A DNA stretch of 64,000 bases from Bermanella sp047621325 (GCA_047621325.1 JBLHLT010000001.1:335726-399725), one strand, 5' to 3'; positions 26,894 to 36,905 are shown, counted from the first letter of the stretch. The notes: a model not told the origin generated them from the letters alone. Program-made: numbers and translations.

Positions 26894-29539
26894 ATGATGA
26901 AAAAAAATCGACCTGTTTTGCGTTTTTTGATATTAGCCTGCGCCGCTGGCTTCTTTAGTCTAATTTTAGGCGTATGTAGTGTGTACTTATATCTTGCACC
27001 GAGCCTTCCTGCCGTTGAGAGTTTAAAAAACATTCAATTGCAGACACCACTTCGCATTTATACCAGCGACGGCAAGCTAATGGCCGAGTACGGTGAGAAG
27101 CGTCGTATGCCTGTGGCCTACGATGACGTGCCTCAGCAATTTTATAACGCGCTCATTGCGGCTGAAGATGAAAACTTCTATCAACACATTGGAATTGACT
27201 TCAAAGGGCTTGCTCGTGCTGCCTATGAATTAATCACTACCGGTAAAAAACGCTCAGGTGGTAGTACCATCACCATGCAAGTAGCAAAAAACTATTACCT
27301 CAGCAGTGAAAAAACCTTTACCCGTAAATTTACCGAAATTTTATTAGCACTGCATATTGAACGAGAATTAAGCAAAAAGGATATTTTAGAACTCTACGTC
27401 AATAAAATATATTTAGGTAAACGTGCTTACGGTGTCGAATCTGCCGCTCAAGTTTATTACGGTAAATCGATTCAAGAGTTATCTCTCGCGCAACTCGCTA
27501 TGATTGCAGGCTTACCGCAAGCCCCTAGTGCGGCTAATCCAATCAACAACCCTGAGCGCGCCATTTATCGCCGCAACTACGTACTTGCACGTATGTTCAC
27601 GTCTGATTTCATTACCCAAGAAGAATTTGACGAAGCTGGCTCTGAACCAATTTCAGCCAAATATCACGGCCTTGCAACCGAAATAGAAGCCCCTTACATC
27701 GCTGAATTAGTACGTGCTGAGATGCTAGAGCGCTTCCCAGATGACCTCTATACAAAAGGTTACAGCGTCACCACGACCATTCACAGTAAACTGCAAACAA
27801 CAGCGCAAAAAGTAATACGTGAAGGCCTACAAGATTATGATCGTAAACATGGCTTGCGTTCAGAGGCGAAAGTATTACCCGCCTTTATCCTGGCCGAACA
27901 GCAAGATATTCCAGTTTATGTACGTCCGACTATTTGGCAAGAAGGGGATCCTAGCCCAAGTGTGGATAAGACCCTCTTTTTACCGCCAAGCCCAAAAGAT
28001 TTAAATACTCATTATTGGCTTGAGCAAATTCGGGATTTAAACAATCCAGGCGATTTGCAATGGGCTGTCATTACACACATCAACACTGACGATCACTCTA
28101 TTGAACTGGCCAGCACTCAGCAAAAAAATATTGCGATGCCTTTTGCGCACTTTCAATGGGCAAGGCAATACAAAACGGTCAATCAACTCGGGCCAGAAAT
28201 CACACAAGCCGAACAACTCTTTAGTGTTGGCCAGCGTGTTTTGATTCAAAAAATCAATGATGGTTTTTGGCTAGCACAAGAACCAGAAGCACAAGCGTCT
28301 TTAGTTTCATTTGACCCTCAAAACGGTGCGCTTAAAGCCCTCGTGGGCGGTTATGATTTCAACCTCAGCAAATACAATCGCGCCACTCAAGCCGACCGTC
28401 AACCAGGTTCGAGCTTTAAACCCTTTGTTTACAGTGCAGGTTTAGAATATGGCTTAACTCCAGCGTCTATTATTAATGACGCACCTGTTGTGTTTGAAGA
28501 CGATAGCCTTGAAGCCATCTGGCGACCTGAAAACTACAGCGGTAAATTCTTTGGGCCAACACGCCTGCGTCAAGCCCTATACAAATCACGCAATCTTGTT
28601 TCCATTCGTGTGCTCAGTCGCACCGGCATTGGCCGAACCATTAGTTACGTTACGCGTTTTGGCTTACCCAGACAAAAACTCAATCGCGACCTGTCACTTG
28701 CTTTGGGTAGCTCCGGGTTAACTCCTTATGAAATGGCCAGTGGATATAATGCCTTGGCTAACGGCGGCTATAAAGTTGACCCTCACTTTATTACTAAAAT
28801 TGAAGACAACGAAGGTTTCGTTCTTTTTGAACACAAAGCGAAAATTGTTTGTGAGTCGTGCTTAAAAAGTATTGACGATTTTAAAGAAAAGCTAGACGAA
28901 GAATTAAAAACGCAAAAAGAAAAAGCTGAGTCAGACGAAACAATTAATATAGCCGTTGCGCAAGAGAACAACCAAGTTCTACTCGAAGAATACATATCGC
29001 AATTTCCACCACTGGCTCCTCGTATAATGGATCAGCGTGTTAACTATCTAATGTATACCATGCTCAAAGATGTTATCAAACAAGGAACCGGTAAACGCGC
29101 ATTAGCACTTAAGCGCAATGATCTGGCAGGTAAAACCGGTACCACAAACGATCAAAAAGATGCATGGTTTTCAGGTTATAACAACAAACTGGTTGCCAAT
29201 GTTTGGGTCGGGTTTGATAGCCCTAGAACACTGGGTAAGTGGGCTTTTGGTAGCAATACCGCATTACCTATTTGGGTTGAATACATGCGCGTAGCATTAA
29301 AAGATATGCCTGACTCCCCCATCAAACAACCTGACGGTTTGGTTTCAATTCGAATTGACCCTAAAACAGGTAACAGAGCTTATCCTGGCCAAACCGATGC
29401 CATTTTTGAGACCTTCCGTAAAGAAAATATTCCACAGCAAATGGAACAGCCTCCGGCTATTAGCAACGCCTACTCAACAGACAATGATCAGGAAAACAAT
29501 GACGAAGACGGCGATTTTACGCCCGAACAATTATTTTAA
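26894..29539 (+). CDS. mrcA: Penicillin-binding protein 1A (bifunctional)
   Basis: Class A PBP that polymerises and cross-links peptidoglycan. It has an N-terminal membrane anchor, a GT51 glycosyltransferase domain (EDENFYQHIGIDFKGLARA with the catalytic Glu; GGSTITMQVAKNYYLS), an OB-like insert, and a transpeptidase domain with the SSFK serine motif (RQPGSSFKPF), SRN (KSRNLVSIR) and KTGTT. From the ATG at 26894 (MMKKNRPVLRFL) it has 881 residues. The frame is open up to 26786 and would add 36 residues that look non-homologous to known starts. It is divergent from pilM, as in Pseudomonas ponA. Confidence 0.95.
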   Translation: MMKKNRPVLRFLILACAAGFFSLILGVCSVYLYLAPSLPAVESLKNIQLQTPLRIYTSDGKLMAEYGEKRRMPVAYDDVPQQFYNALIAAEDENFYQHIGIDFKGLARAAYELITTGKKRSGGSTITMQVAKNYYLSSEKTFTRKFTEILLALHIERELSKKDILELYVNKIYLGKRAYGVESAAQVYYGKSIQELSLAQLAMIAGLPQAPSAANPINNPERAIYRRNYVLARMFTSDFITQEEFDEAGSEPISAKYHGLATEIEAPYIAELVRAEMLERFPDDLYTKGYSVTTTIHSKLQTTAQKVIREGLQDYDRKHGLRSEAKVLPAFILAEQQDIPVYVRPTIWQEGDPSPSVDKTLFLPPSPKDLNTHYWLEQIRDLNNPGDLQWAVITHINTDDHSIELASTQQKNIAMPFAHFQWARQYKTVNQLGPEITQAEQLFSVGQRVLIQKINDGFWLAQEPEAQASLVSFDPQNGALKALVGGYDFNLSKYNRATQADRQPGSSFKPFVYSAGLEYGLTPASIINDAPVVFEDDSLEAIWRPENYSGKFFGPTRLRQALYKSRNLVSIRVLSRTGIGRTISYVTRFGLPRQKLNRDLSLALGSSGLTPYEMASGYNALANGGYKVDPHFITKIEDNEGFVLFEHKAKIVCESCLKSIDDFKEKLDEELKTQKEKAESDETINIAVAQENNQVLLEEYISQFPPLAPRIMDQRVNYLMYTMLKDVIKQGTGKRALALKRNDLAGKTGTTNDQKDAWFSGYNNKLVANVWVGFDSPRTLGKWAFGSNTALPIWVEYMRVALKDMPDSPIKQPDGLVSIRIDPKTGNRAYPGQTDAIFETFRKENIPQQMEQPPAISNAYSTDNDQENNDEDGDFTPEQLF

Positions 29540-29541
29540 AT

Positions 29542-29573
29542 AAAAAAGGCGATCATTTGATCGCCTTTTTTAT
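29542..29573. terminator. Bidirectional terminator between mrcA and dtd
   Basis: An 8-bp stem (GGCGATCA/TGATCGCC, 29548-29565, 2-base loop) has A6 before and T6 after it, so it can stop transcription from mrcA (plus) and dtd (minus). Confidence 0.9.
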
Positions 29574-29591
29574 TTCGACGTAACTATTGTG

Positions 29592-30029
29592 TTAATTCAC
29601 TTCTAACATAAACGTTACCGGCCCATCATTTTGTAAACTCACTTGCATATCCGCACCAAAACGTCCTGTCTGCGTATTGATAAGAGTCGTACTTTTTTGC
29701 ACAAAATAATCATAAAGAGCTTCACCTAATACGGGTGATGCACCTTTTGAAAATCCTGGGCGTGTGCCTTTTTGGGTATCGGCAACCAAAGTGAATTGAG
29801 AAACGACAAGCAAACTGCCTTCAATCTGCTGAACGTTTAAATTCATCTTACCGTCAGCATCTGAAAATATACGATAAGCCATTAATTTTTTTAATAGCTT
29901 ATCGGCAATCTCTTGCGTATCTTCTTTTTCGACACCCAATAACACCAAAATACCTTGGCCAATTTCACCTGTGGTTTCACTGGCCACATCCACTTTTGCG
30001 TGCTGCACACGCTGAATCAACGCTTTCAT
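29592..30029 (-). CDS. dtd: D-aminoacyl-tRNA deacylase
   Basis: 145-residue DTD that hydrolyses D-amino acids from mischarged tRNA. The SQFTLVAD active-site motif near residue 78 and the GTRPGFSKGASP loop near residue 88 are intact; the C-terminal NDGPVTFMLE motif is also typical. It lies 18 bp after rlmI on the same strand and is probably cotranscribed with it. Confidence 0.97.
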   Translation of the reverse strand: MKALIQRVQHAKVDVASETTGEIGQGILVLLGVEKEDTQEIADKLLKKLMAYRIFSDADGKMNLNVQQIEGSLLVVSQFTLVADTQKGTRPGFSKGASPVLGEALYDYFVQKSTTLINTQTGRFGADMQVSLQNDGPVTFMLEVN

Positions 30030-30047
30030 GTGTGATCTATTTCTTTG

Positions 30048-31241
30048 TTATAAATTAAAAGCCACGCGGCACATTAGGCTTTTTATGTAACGTGTTTCGG
30101 CTATCGCCGGATGCACTGGGTGGTCAGGGCCTTGTCCACCACGTTCGATGATCTGCACATGACGATCAAGGTGACGGCCTGCTTGCATTAACATATTTTC
30201 TAAACTGCTCTCACTTAAATGCATAGAACAGGACGCGCTTAATAAAAAGCCATCAGCACCGATTAAACGCATGCCCAGTTGATTTAATTTTTGATAAGCA
30301 CGTTCACCAGCCGGTATATCTTTACGCTTAGGAATAAACGCCGGCGGATCTAAAATCACCACATCAAACAATTGACCTTCTTCGATCAGTTTTTCCATAA
30401 CCGTAAACGCATCACCTTTAATACACGTTACAGCATCCGCTACGCCATTTAATTTGGCATTATTATCTACCCAGTCTAACGCTTGCTTAGATACATCAAC
30501 ACAAGTTACATGCTCGGCACCTGCCGTGGCAGCCTGTACCCCCCAGCCACCAGCATAACTACAAATATCTAATACGCGCTTACCTTTAACGTGACGATTA
30601 ATGCGTTCACGATTTAAACGATGGTCATAAAACCAACCTGTTTTTTGCCCATCCCAAACCGGTACTTCAAACTGAGTTTCATTTTCAATCATCGGCACCA
30701 TTTTTGGTACATCACCAACGGCCACTTCTACGTATTCTTCAAGGCCTTCCTGTACTCGCATCTTGCCATCGTTTTTCCACAACAAACCTTTCACGTCAAA
30801 AATTCGCGTCAAGGCGGCTTGAATTTGTGACTTCATCGCTTCCATGCCCGCTGTCGATATTTGTGCCACAAAATAATCACCGTAGCGGTCGACCACTAGG
30901 CCCGGTAAACCATCACTCTCACCATACACCAAGCGATAATGAGGTTGATCAAAACAGGCTTCACGTAAGGCCAGCGCCATTTCAATTTTTTGCATGATCT
31001 GGCCACGACCAAATAACTTAGGACGACGCGATAACAAACGCGCACAAATCAAACTACTAGGGTTGATATAAGCCACTCCAAGGTTTTTACCTTGCGAGCT
31101 TTGCACAATCACTTGCTCACCCGAGGTGAAGTCTTTCAAAGGTGTTGCCTTAGTATCCACCTCATTACTGTAAATCCAGACGTGACCTTGTCTTAGGCGT
31201 TTATCTTCTTTCGCTCGTAGGCGCAAAATGGGTAAGGTCAT
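30048..31241 (-). CDS. rlmI: 23S rRNA (cytosine-C5)-methyltransferase, RlmI family
   Basis: 397-residue SAM-dependent methyltransferase of the RlmI/RlmK (COG1092) family, which in E. coli methylates C1962 of 23S rRNA. The N-terminal PUA domain (LRLRAKEDKRLRQGHVWIYS) is followed by a linker domain. The Rossmann motif I (VLDICSYAGGWGVQAATAGA) lies near residue 222 and motif IV DPPAF near residue 303. The final cysteine motif is SASCSMHL. The start at 31241 fits the PUA domain start. Confidence 0.9.
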   Translation of the reverse strand: MTLPILRLRAKEDKRLRQGHVWIYSNEVDTKATPLKDFTSGEQVIVQSSQGKNLGVAYINPSSLICARLLSRRPKLFGRGQIMQKIEMALALREACFDQPHYRLVYGESDGLPGLVVDRYGDYFVAQISTAGMEAMKSQIQAALTRIFDVKGLLWKNDGKMRVQEGLEEYVEVAVGDVPKMVPMIENETQFEVPVWDGQKTGWFYDHRLNRERINRHVKGKRVLDICSYAGGWGVQAATAGAEHVTCVDVSKQALDWVDNNAKLNGVADAVTCIKGDAFTVMEKLIEEGQLFDVVILDPPAFIPKRKDIPAGERAYQKLNQLGMRLIGADGFLLSASCSMHLSESSLENMLMQAGRHLDRHVQIIERGGQGPDHPVHPAIAETRYIKSLMCRVAFNL

Positions 31242-31350
31242 AGGATTCCTGTGGATAAATGATTTCTATCAAAACAAGGGTAATTATAACTGGGAAATGC
31301 TGAATGTTGTCTAAACTAAATATCAGATAACCATTTTTAGGCCTCGACCA

Positions 31351-32226
31351 GTGTCTGACCTCAGCGAAGAGCAAATTAAAAAAATCCTGCAAGGCATCAG
31401 TATTCCGCCACAGCCACAAATCATGGTGGATCTGCAAATGGAACAAGTCATGCCGGATCCTGACATTAACCGCATCGCCGATCTTATTAGGCAAGATGTA
31501 GGGCTGGCAGGTACCGTATTGAAAGTGGTCAACAGCCCGTTTTATGGGTTGTCGAATGAAATTACCAGCATTCAACAAGCGGTTGGCATTTTGGGCATGA
31601 ATAGCGTGGTCAATATCGTGAATGGTATTAGCATCAAAAGTTCCATGAGCGACGAGACGATAAAAGCCCTTACACGCTTTTGGGACAGCGCCATGGACGT
31701 TGCCATGACCAGCGCAACCATCGCCAAACAAGTTGGCTATAATTACCCTGATAATGCATACGCATTAGGCTTGTTTCATAATGTGGGTGTACCGCTATTA
31801 ATGAACCGTTACCCTAACTACCTTGAGGTGTTAGAAGAAAGTTACAGTGGTGGCTACAACCGCATCATTGATTTTGAAAACCAGCAGCTCAATACCAACC
31901 ATGCTGTCATCGGCTACTACACGGCTAAATCTTGGAACCTACCCAAAGTACTCTGCGATATCATCGCAGAGCACCACAGCTGCAAGCGTTTATTTAGCAA
32001 ACAAACCATCGAGAACGACCAAACAACCCTCACCTGCATCTTAAAAATGGCCGAACACATCTGCGGCACATATAAAGTATTAGGGCGACAAGATGAAGAC
32101 TTCGAATGGCAAGACATAGGGACAATGGTATTAGAGTATCTGGGCTTCAACGATTACGATCTGGAGACCTTCAAAGAAAACTTTGCTGAATTAGGCATCA
32201 GTCCAAACAACTACGGACTGGGTTAA
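31351..32226 (+). CDS. HDOD-domain signalling protein
   Basis: 291-residue cytoplasmic protein consisting mostly of one HDOD domain (about residues 10-215), a non-hydrolytic HD-related output domain used in signalling. Visible features are PPQPQIMVDLQMEQ, the LIRQDVGLAGTVLKVVNSPF helix and GLFHNVGVPLL in place of the usual HD centre. It starts with GTG at 31351 without a strong ribosome site. The gene is divergent from rlmI, and its stop overlaps the convergent ubiI stop by 4 bp. The partner is unknown. Confidence 0.85.
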   Translation: MSDLSEEQIKKILQGISIPPQPQIMVDLQMEQVMPDPDINRIADLIRQDVGLAGTVLKVVNSPFYGLSNEITSIQQAVGILGMNSVVNIVNGISIKSSMSDETIKALTRFWDSAMDVAMTSATIAKQVGYNYPDNAYALGLFHNVGVPLLMNRYPNYLEVLEESYSGGYNRIIDFENQQLNTNHAVIGYYTAKSWNLPKVLCDIIAEHHSCKRLFSKQTIENDQTTLTCILKMAEHICGTYKVLGRQDEDFEWQDIGTMVLEYLGFNDYDLETFKENFAELGISPNNYGLG

Positions 32227-33440
32227 CGAATTTCTCGCTGACTGCCCATAGCTAACTGAACAATATGATTCTTTAAGAAGCCCACACGATTCAATTTCGT
32301 CATACCCCAATTGCGCATCCACCTAATAGCTGGCGTTTTAACTGCAAAAAAGCGTTTGAAGCCTTCCATTGTCGCCATCATTGATAAATTTTCAGGCATG
32401 CGTCTGCGCTCAAAACGAGCCAGTACCTGCTGATGACTAGCCGACAAACCCCGAGCAACGCCCTGTTTAATTTCATCAGCCAATACATAGGCATCCATAA
32501 AACCCAGATTCACGCCCTGCCCTGCCAATGGGTGAATACTGTGAGCGGCATCGCCCACGAGTACGATGCCATTTTTCACATAACGCTTAGCGTGACGCTG
32601 CCGCAAAGGAATGGCAGCGCGCTTACCACACGCAGTCACCTCACCGAGCGTATTTTCAAACGCTCGAGTCAAATGCGTTAAAAATTCAGCATCACTTAAA
32701 TCGACTAACTGCTGTGCGTGCATTTCAGAGCAAGACCAAACAATGCTGCACAAATTTGGCTGGGCTAACGGTAAAAACGCTAATACCCCATCGTCAGTAA
32801 AACGCTGCCACGCGCACGCATCATGAGGCATTTCTAACGCAACCGTACAGACCAAAGCATGGTGTTGGTAATCCCATTCGCGCATATCAAACTGCGCCCA
32901 TTCCCTCACCCAAGAACGCGCACCATCTGCCGCAACCACCATGGGCGCTTGCAGCAGTTGGCCAGAATCCAGCTGTAGTAGGTATGAGGTCTCGTCTTGC
33001 TCAAGTGATTCGATGCTTTCTACTTTCGCAGGGTTAAATACCTGCACATTGGTTTGTTGCGACAATGCCTGCATTAAACCGGCACTCGTCACCGAATTTT
33101 CGACAATATGACCCAAATGGGTTTCGGCTAATTCGTTCGTCGTAAATTGAATATGGCCCGTGCCTTCGCCATCCCACACCCGCATTTTGTCATAGGCGCT
33201 TAATCGTGCCGCTGGTAACGTTTGCCAAACCCCTAAACGAGTTAAAAATGCTTCGCTCGCACGATTCAATGCACTCACCCGGATATCGGCATCAGCCATA
33301 TTTAATGGATTGGCGTTCAAAGATAACGCAGGCTGAGCTTCAACCAAAGCAATAGAAATAGGCGTATCTTTTAACGCACACGCTAACGACGCGCCCACCA
33401 AACCGCCACCCACGATGATCAAATCAAACTGCTGATTCAT
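32223..33440 (-). CDS. ubiI: Ubiquinone biosynthesis FAD monooxygenase, UbiI/VisC type
   Basis: 405-residue flavin hydroxylase of the UbiH/UbiI/UbiF/COQ6 family that hydroxylates the ubiquinone ring. It shows the FAD-binding GGGLVGASLACAL near residue 10, the DG-type ADGARSWVREW near residue 165, and GDAAHSIHPLAGQGVNLGF near residue 290. It is the last gene of the ygfB-pepP-ubiH-ubiI cluster, 25 bp after ubiH. Which ring position it hydroxylates cannot be read from the sequence; the symbol follows the gene order. Confidence 0.9.
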   Translation of the reverse strand: MNQQFDLIIVGGGLVGASLACALKDTPISIALVEAQPALSLNANPLNMADADIRVSALNRASEAFLTRLGVWQTLPAARLSAYDKMRVWDGEGTGHIQFTTNELAETHLGHIVENSVTSAGLMQALSQQTNVQVFNPAKVESIESLEQDETSYLLQLDSGQLLQAPMVVAADGARSWVREWAQFDMREWDYQHHALVCTVALEMPHDACAWQRFTDDGVLAFLPLAQPNLCSIVWSCSEMHAQQLVDLSDAEFLTHLTRAFENTLGEVTACGKRAAIPLRQRHAKRYVKNGIVLVGDAAHSIHPLAGQGVNLGFMDAYVLADEIKQGVARGLSASHQQVLARFERRRMPENLSMMATMEGFKRFFAVKTPAIRWMRNWGMTKLNRVGFLKNHIVQLAMGSQREIR

Positions 33441-33465
33441 AATCTTTAAACGTTCCTAAATTCAA

Positions 33466-34695
33466 TTACGGCTGCCACGTCTGCGCACTTCCCACTAAAC
33501 CCATGGCTTGACGAGCAAACAGGGTTTTTGCCACGGGTAACGTATCGAGCATGGTTAAACCCACGCTACGCACAAGCGACCACGCAGCACCTGATTGTGC
33601 AAACTGCACTGGCAAATGATGACTCAAACCAATGGTGAAGGTTTGATCTTGCCCCTGAGCGTATTGATACGATAACAAATGCGGCAACTGTCCCAGTTGA
33701 TCTGCGCCATGCTGTTGCCATGTTTGCGCAATGCTATTGGCTAATGCTTTTGCATCGCGCAACGCCAAGTTAAAGCCTTGCCCAGCCACAGGGTGCAGGC
33801 CATGGGCCGCATTGCCTAATACCACTAAGTGACTGCGCACTTGTTCAGCCGCTTGGCTTAATACCAACGGGTAACAACTTCGATCACCACTTTTAATAAT
33901 GCGGCCTTTATCAAAACCCACAGCCTGTTGCAGACGCAGGTTAAATTCGGTTTCACCTAATGCTAAATGTGCCTGTGCTTGTTCGTGAGGCATACACCAA
34001 ACCAGTGCAAACCGATTACCCTGCATCGGCAATAGCGCCAATGGCCCACCACGGGTAAAGCGCTCAAACGCCCAATGGTCATGTGGGCGATCAAAACTCA
34101 CATTACAAACCAGCGCAGTTTGGCCGTAATCATGGCGACGCTGAGCAATGCCTAGCTGCTGGCAACCCGCGCTATTCACTCCATCCGCCAGCACCAATAG
34201 CCGACCGGTTAATTCAATCGTTTCACCCGCAAGTTGTAACTGTAAACAGGCACCGTCTGAGTTTATTTGGTAGTGCTCAACACTGGCTGGCGCAAAAATA
34301 GAAAGCTGAGGTGACTCCAATAACGCCTGTGACAATACTTGGCCCAATGCACGATTTGGAATGACATATCCTAACGCCGCGACCGATTCATCTTTTGCAT
34401 GCAAACGCACGCGACCAAATTGACCCTGCTGACTCACTTGAATATGTTCAATAGCACAGCTAGCGCTCGCCAAGCCTGACCATAAAGACAGTGCTTCAAA
34501 AATACGCTGAGTGCCTAACGATAACGCGGTTGTTCTATCATCAAAGCTGGGCTGCTGGCCTTGCGTAGCATCAATTTGATGGTCATCAATCAACGCAACG
34601 GATAACCCTTGAGCCATGTATTTGCGTAGCAATAAAGCCAAACTGGCTCCCACCATACCCGCGCCAACAATGATCACATCAAACGAATTTTTCAT
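33466..34695 (-). CDS. ubiH: Ubiquinone biosynthesis FAD monooxygenase UbiH
   Basis: 409-residue paralogue of the neighbouring hydroxylase with the same fold: GAGMVGASLALLLRKY near residue 11, LADGVNSAGCQQL near residue 165 and GNAAHGLHPVAGQGFNLAL near residue 290. Its start overlaps the pepP stop by 4 bp, matching the conserved pepP-ubiH pair of E. coli and Pseudomonas, so UbiH is the best label. In E. coli UbiH hydroxylates C1 of the ring. Confidence 0.92.
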   Translation of the reverse strand: MKNSFDVIIVGAGMVGASLALLLRKYMAQGLSVALIDDHQIDATQGQQPSFDDRTTALSLGTQRIFEALSLWSGLASASCAIEHIQVSQQGQFGRVRLHAKDESVAALGYVIPNRALGQVLSQALLESPQLSIFAPASVEHYQINSDGACLQLQLAGETIELTGRLLVLADGVNSAGCQQLGIAQRRHDYGQTALVCNVSFDRPHDHWAFERFTRGGPLALLPMQGNRFALVWCMPHEQAQAHLALGETEFNLRLQQAVGFDKGRIIKSGDRSCYPLVLSQAAEQVRSHLVVLGNAAHGLHPVAGQGFNLALRDAKALANSIAQTWQQHGADQLGQLPHLLSYQYAQGQDQTFTIGLSHHLPVQFAQSGAAWSLVRSVGLTMLDTLPVAKTLFARQAMGLVGSAQTWQP

Positions 34696-36005
34696 GCCTT
34701 GCCAGCCATTAATGCCTCAATATCGGCAATGGTCTTAGGTACTTCTTCACTTAATACGCGATGCCCTTTAGCCGTCACCAATACATCGTCTTCTATGCGG
34801 ATGCCAATGCCGCGCCATTTTTTATCCACAGACTCATCATCAGGCGCAATGTACAAACCTGGTTCAATGGTTAACACCATGCCCGCTTGCAGCACTCGCC
34901 ACTGGCCGTCAATTTTATAGGCACCTACATCATGAACGTCCATGCCCAACCAATGGCTGGTGCGATGCATATAAAAAGGCTTGTAGGCTTCGTCTTTGAT
35001 AAGTTGATTAACATCCCCTGTCAGTAGACCTAAGCCCACCAAACCTTGCGTCAGCACTTGCAGAGTCGCTTCATGTGGATGGTTAAAGTGATTGCCCGGT
35101 TTTACGGCATCAATGGCCGCAAATTGTGCGTCGAGCACCAACTGATACAAGGCTTTTTGCTCTGGGCTAAATCGGCCGTTAGCAGGAAACGTACGAGTAA
35201 TATCACTGGCGTAATGATTCACCTCACAACCGGCATCAATTAAAATTAGATCGCCGTCTTTGATCTGCTGGTCGTTATGGGTGTAGTGCAGAATGCAGGC
35301 ATTTTCTCCTGCCCCCACAATACTGGTATAGGCATCAAACCGAGAGCCGTGATCTGCACAGTAGTGGCGAATAGTGCCTTCTAACTGATACTCATACATT
35401 CCCGGCGTCACTTGTTTCATCGCGGCCATGTGCGCATGAGCACTGATGCTCGCCGCTTTGGCCATGGTTTCGATTTCAGCATCGTCTTTGATTAAACGCA
35501 GCTCATGCAATAAAGGCTCAATGGCTTGCATAGCGGTAGGGGCTTGCACACCCGTGCGGGCTTTGAGTTTCACTTTTTCAATAGCGTCGATTAGAGACCT
35601 GTCCCAAACCTTATCACTGCCCCAGGCTGCGTATACCTGTTCACAATCACTCATTAATACGGGCAATTTAGCCGCTAACTCCGTGATGGCAAACGCTTCA
35701 TTAAGGCTCAACTTTTCAACAGCGGCTTCAGGGCCAAGACGATAGCCCGTCCAAATCTCCATCTCTTTTACTTTGGCTTGGCAAAATAGAATAGTGCGAC
35801 ACTCACCGCCTTTCTTTTGCAGCACCAAACACGCGCTGTCTTCGGTGAAGCCAGTTAAGTAGAAAAAGTCGCTACTTTGGCGAAACGGAAAGTCCGCATC
35901 ACGATTACGTAAATGAATATCAGCCGATGGAATAACAGCCAAGCTGTTATCGGCCATCTTGTTGAATAATGCGTCTCTATGCTGGGTAAAATTCAACGTA
36001 ACCAC
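34692..36005 (-). CDS. pepP: Xaa-Pro aminopeptidase P
   Basis: 437-residue metallopeptidase that removes N-terminal residues preceding proline. The N-terminal aminopeptidase-P domain (NSLAVIPSADIHLRNRD) is followed by the pita-bread M24 domain with the metal ligands visible: DAGCEVNHYASDITRTFPAN (both Asp), HRTSHWLGMDVHDVG (His), EPGLYIAPD (Glu) and GIRIEDDVLVT (Glu). It lies between ygfB (10 bp) and ubiH (4-bp overlap). Confidence 0.96.
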   Translation of the reverse strand: MVTLNFTQHRDALFNKMADNSLAVIPSADIHLRNRDADFPFRQSSDFFYLTGFTEDSACLVLQKKGGECRTILFCQAKVKEMEIWTGYRLGPEAAVEKLSLNEAFAITELAAKLPVLMSDCEQVYAAWGSDKVWDRSLIDAIEKVKLKARTGVQAPTAMQAIEPLLHELRLIKDDAEIETMAKAASISAHAHMAAMKQVTPGMYEYQLEGTIRHYCADHGSRFDAYTSIVGAGENACILHYTHNDQQIKDGDLILIDAGCEVNHYASDITRTFPANGRFSPEQKALYQLVLDAQFAAIDAVKPGNHFNHPHEATLQVLTQGLVGLGLLTGDVNQLIKDEAYKPFYMHRTSHWLGMDVHDVGAYKIDGQWRVLQAGMVLTIEPGLYIAPDDESVDKKWRGIGIRIEDDVLVTAKGHRVLSEEVPKTIADIEALMAGKA

Positions 36006-36014
36006 CTTATTAAA

Positions 36015-36590
36015 TTAGTGCAGTTTAGGTTCTTGCTGTGCTTGATTAAAATGATAAAACATAAACAGGGCTGTCACGCGTGCGTGTTCGACTAATTCTG
36101 TGAATAAACGCTCACTGCCCTCGTCAATGTCCTCTTCTTCAATACCATAACTGAACGCATCGTAATGCTTCAGAATTTCCATGACATCTTCATCTATGTC
36201 GTCTTCTGCAATTCGCCCGGAAGCACCAAAACCATCTAAAAATCCTTTAGACCATTCTGAAAATGCTTGGATGCGAACATCAAATTCTTCTTCATCACTT
36301 GGCAGTAATAGCTTAAAGTCTAGATCTTGGCCTTGAATCTGTTTTAACTCATCCTGATAAAAGCCTAAAATAGGCAGCTTACTTTTATCATTCCAAGCAT
36401 TTGGTAAAGCAAGGTATTCTGCGCTTTCTGCCAACCATTGTTCTTTGCTTAAGCGTGCACCTGTGCATAAGTAACCGGTTAGCCAGCCTTGCATGGCAGA
36501 AGGCGATGCCAATGCTCCTTGGCTCAAGGCAATATTGCTATAAAGATCGAAGCGGGAAATTTTGACAGGTCGATTATCAGAACTGGACAT
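36015..36590 (-). CDS. ygfB: UPF0149 family protein YgfB
   Basis: 191-residue acidic cytoplasmic protein of the UPF0149 (YgfB/YecA-like) family. Family features include the GALASPSAMQGWLTGYLCTGA start region, FLDGFGASGRI near residue 125, and a long acidic tail rich in Asp/Glu. The frame is open to 36806, but family members start at or near MSSSDNRP, so the ATG at 36590 was chosen; the longer form would also overlap the divergent coiled-coil gene. YgfB has been connected to regulation of beta-lactam resistance in Pseudomonas; its general role is not clear. Confidence 0.88.
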   Translation of the reverse strand: MSSSDNRPVKISRFDLYSNIALSQGALASPSAMQGWLTGYLCTGARLSKEQWLAESAEYLALPNAWNDKSKLPILGFYQDELKQIQGQDLDFKLLLPSDEEEFDVRIQAFSEWSKGFLDGFGASGRIAEDDIDEDVMEILKHYDAFSYGIEEEDIDEGSERLFTELVEHARVTALFMFYHFNQAQQEPKLH

Positions 36591-36689
36591 AAGCAGGCTC
36601 GTACTAAAATATGCCATCGTATCACGGCTGTATTTGACCCACCAAGGCCACAAGATTATATTTAGCCCAACTGCCAAATAGGGTGCACA

Positions 36690-36905
36690 ATGGATTCCCC
36701 AAGTCTTAAAGACATTAACAAAAAATTGGATGAGCTGATTACTGCCTATCAGCGCACCAAAGATGAAAACCGCAAGCTCAAGACTGAGACGGAATCTTGG
36801 CAACATGAGCGCCAGCGTTTACTTCAACAAAATGAACTAGCGCGCAATAAGATTGCCGAAATGCTTTCTCGTTTAAAGCTGCTGGAGCACGAACCTAATG
36901 ACTAA
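36690..36905 (+). CDS. Small coiled-coil protein, TIGR02449 (ZapB-like)
   Basis: 71-residue protein, almost entirely a heptad-patterned coiled coil (KKLDELITAYQRTKDENRKL). This length and its position immediately before zapA are typical of TIGR02449-family proteins in Pseudomonas relatives, considered ZapB-like division factors; that function is inference. It overlaps zapA by 8 bp, so the two are coupled. It is divergent from ygfB. Confidence 0.82.
   Translation: MDSPSLKDINKKLDELITAYQRTKDENRKLKTETESWQHERQRLLQQNELARNKIAEMLSRLKLLEHEPND

Noticed and set aside
31201..31731. 176-codon minus-strand ORF over rlmI start and HDOD gene
   Set aside because: Overlaps the HDOD coding region, which has clear domain motifs; its own product shows no domain pattern.
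36591..36806. N-terminal extension of YgfB
   Set aside because: The extra 72 residues overlap the divergent coiled-coil gene and do not resemble the family, which begins near MSSSDNRP.
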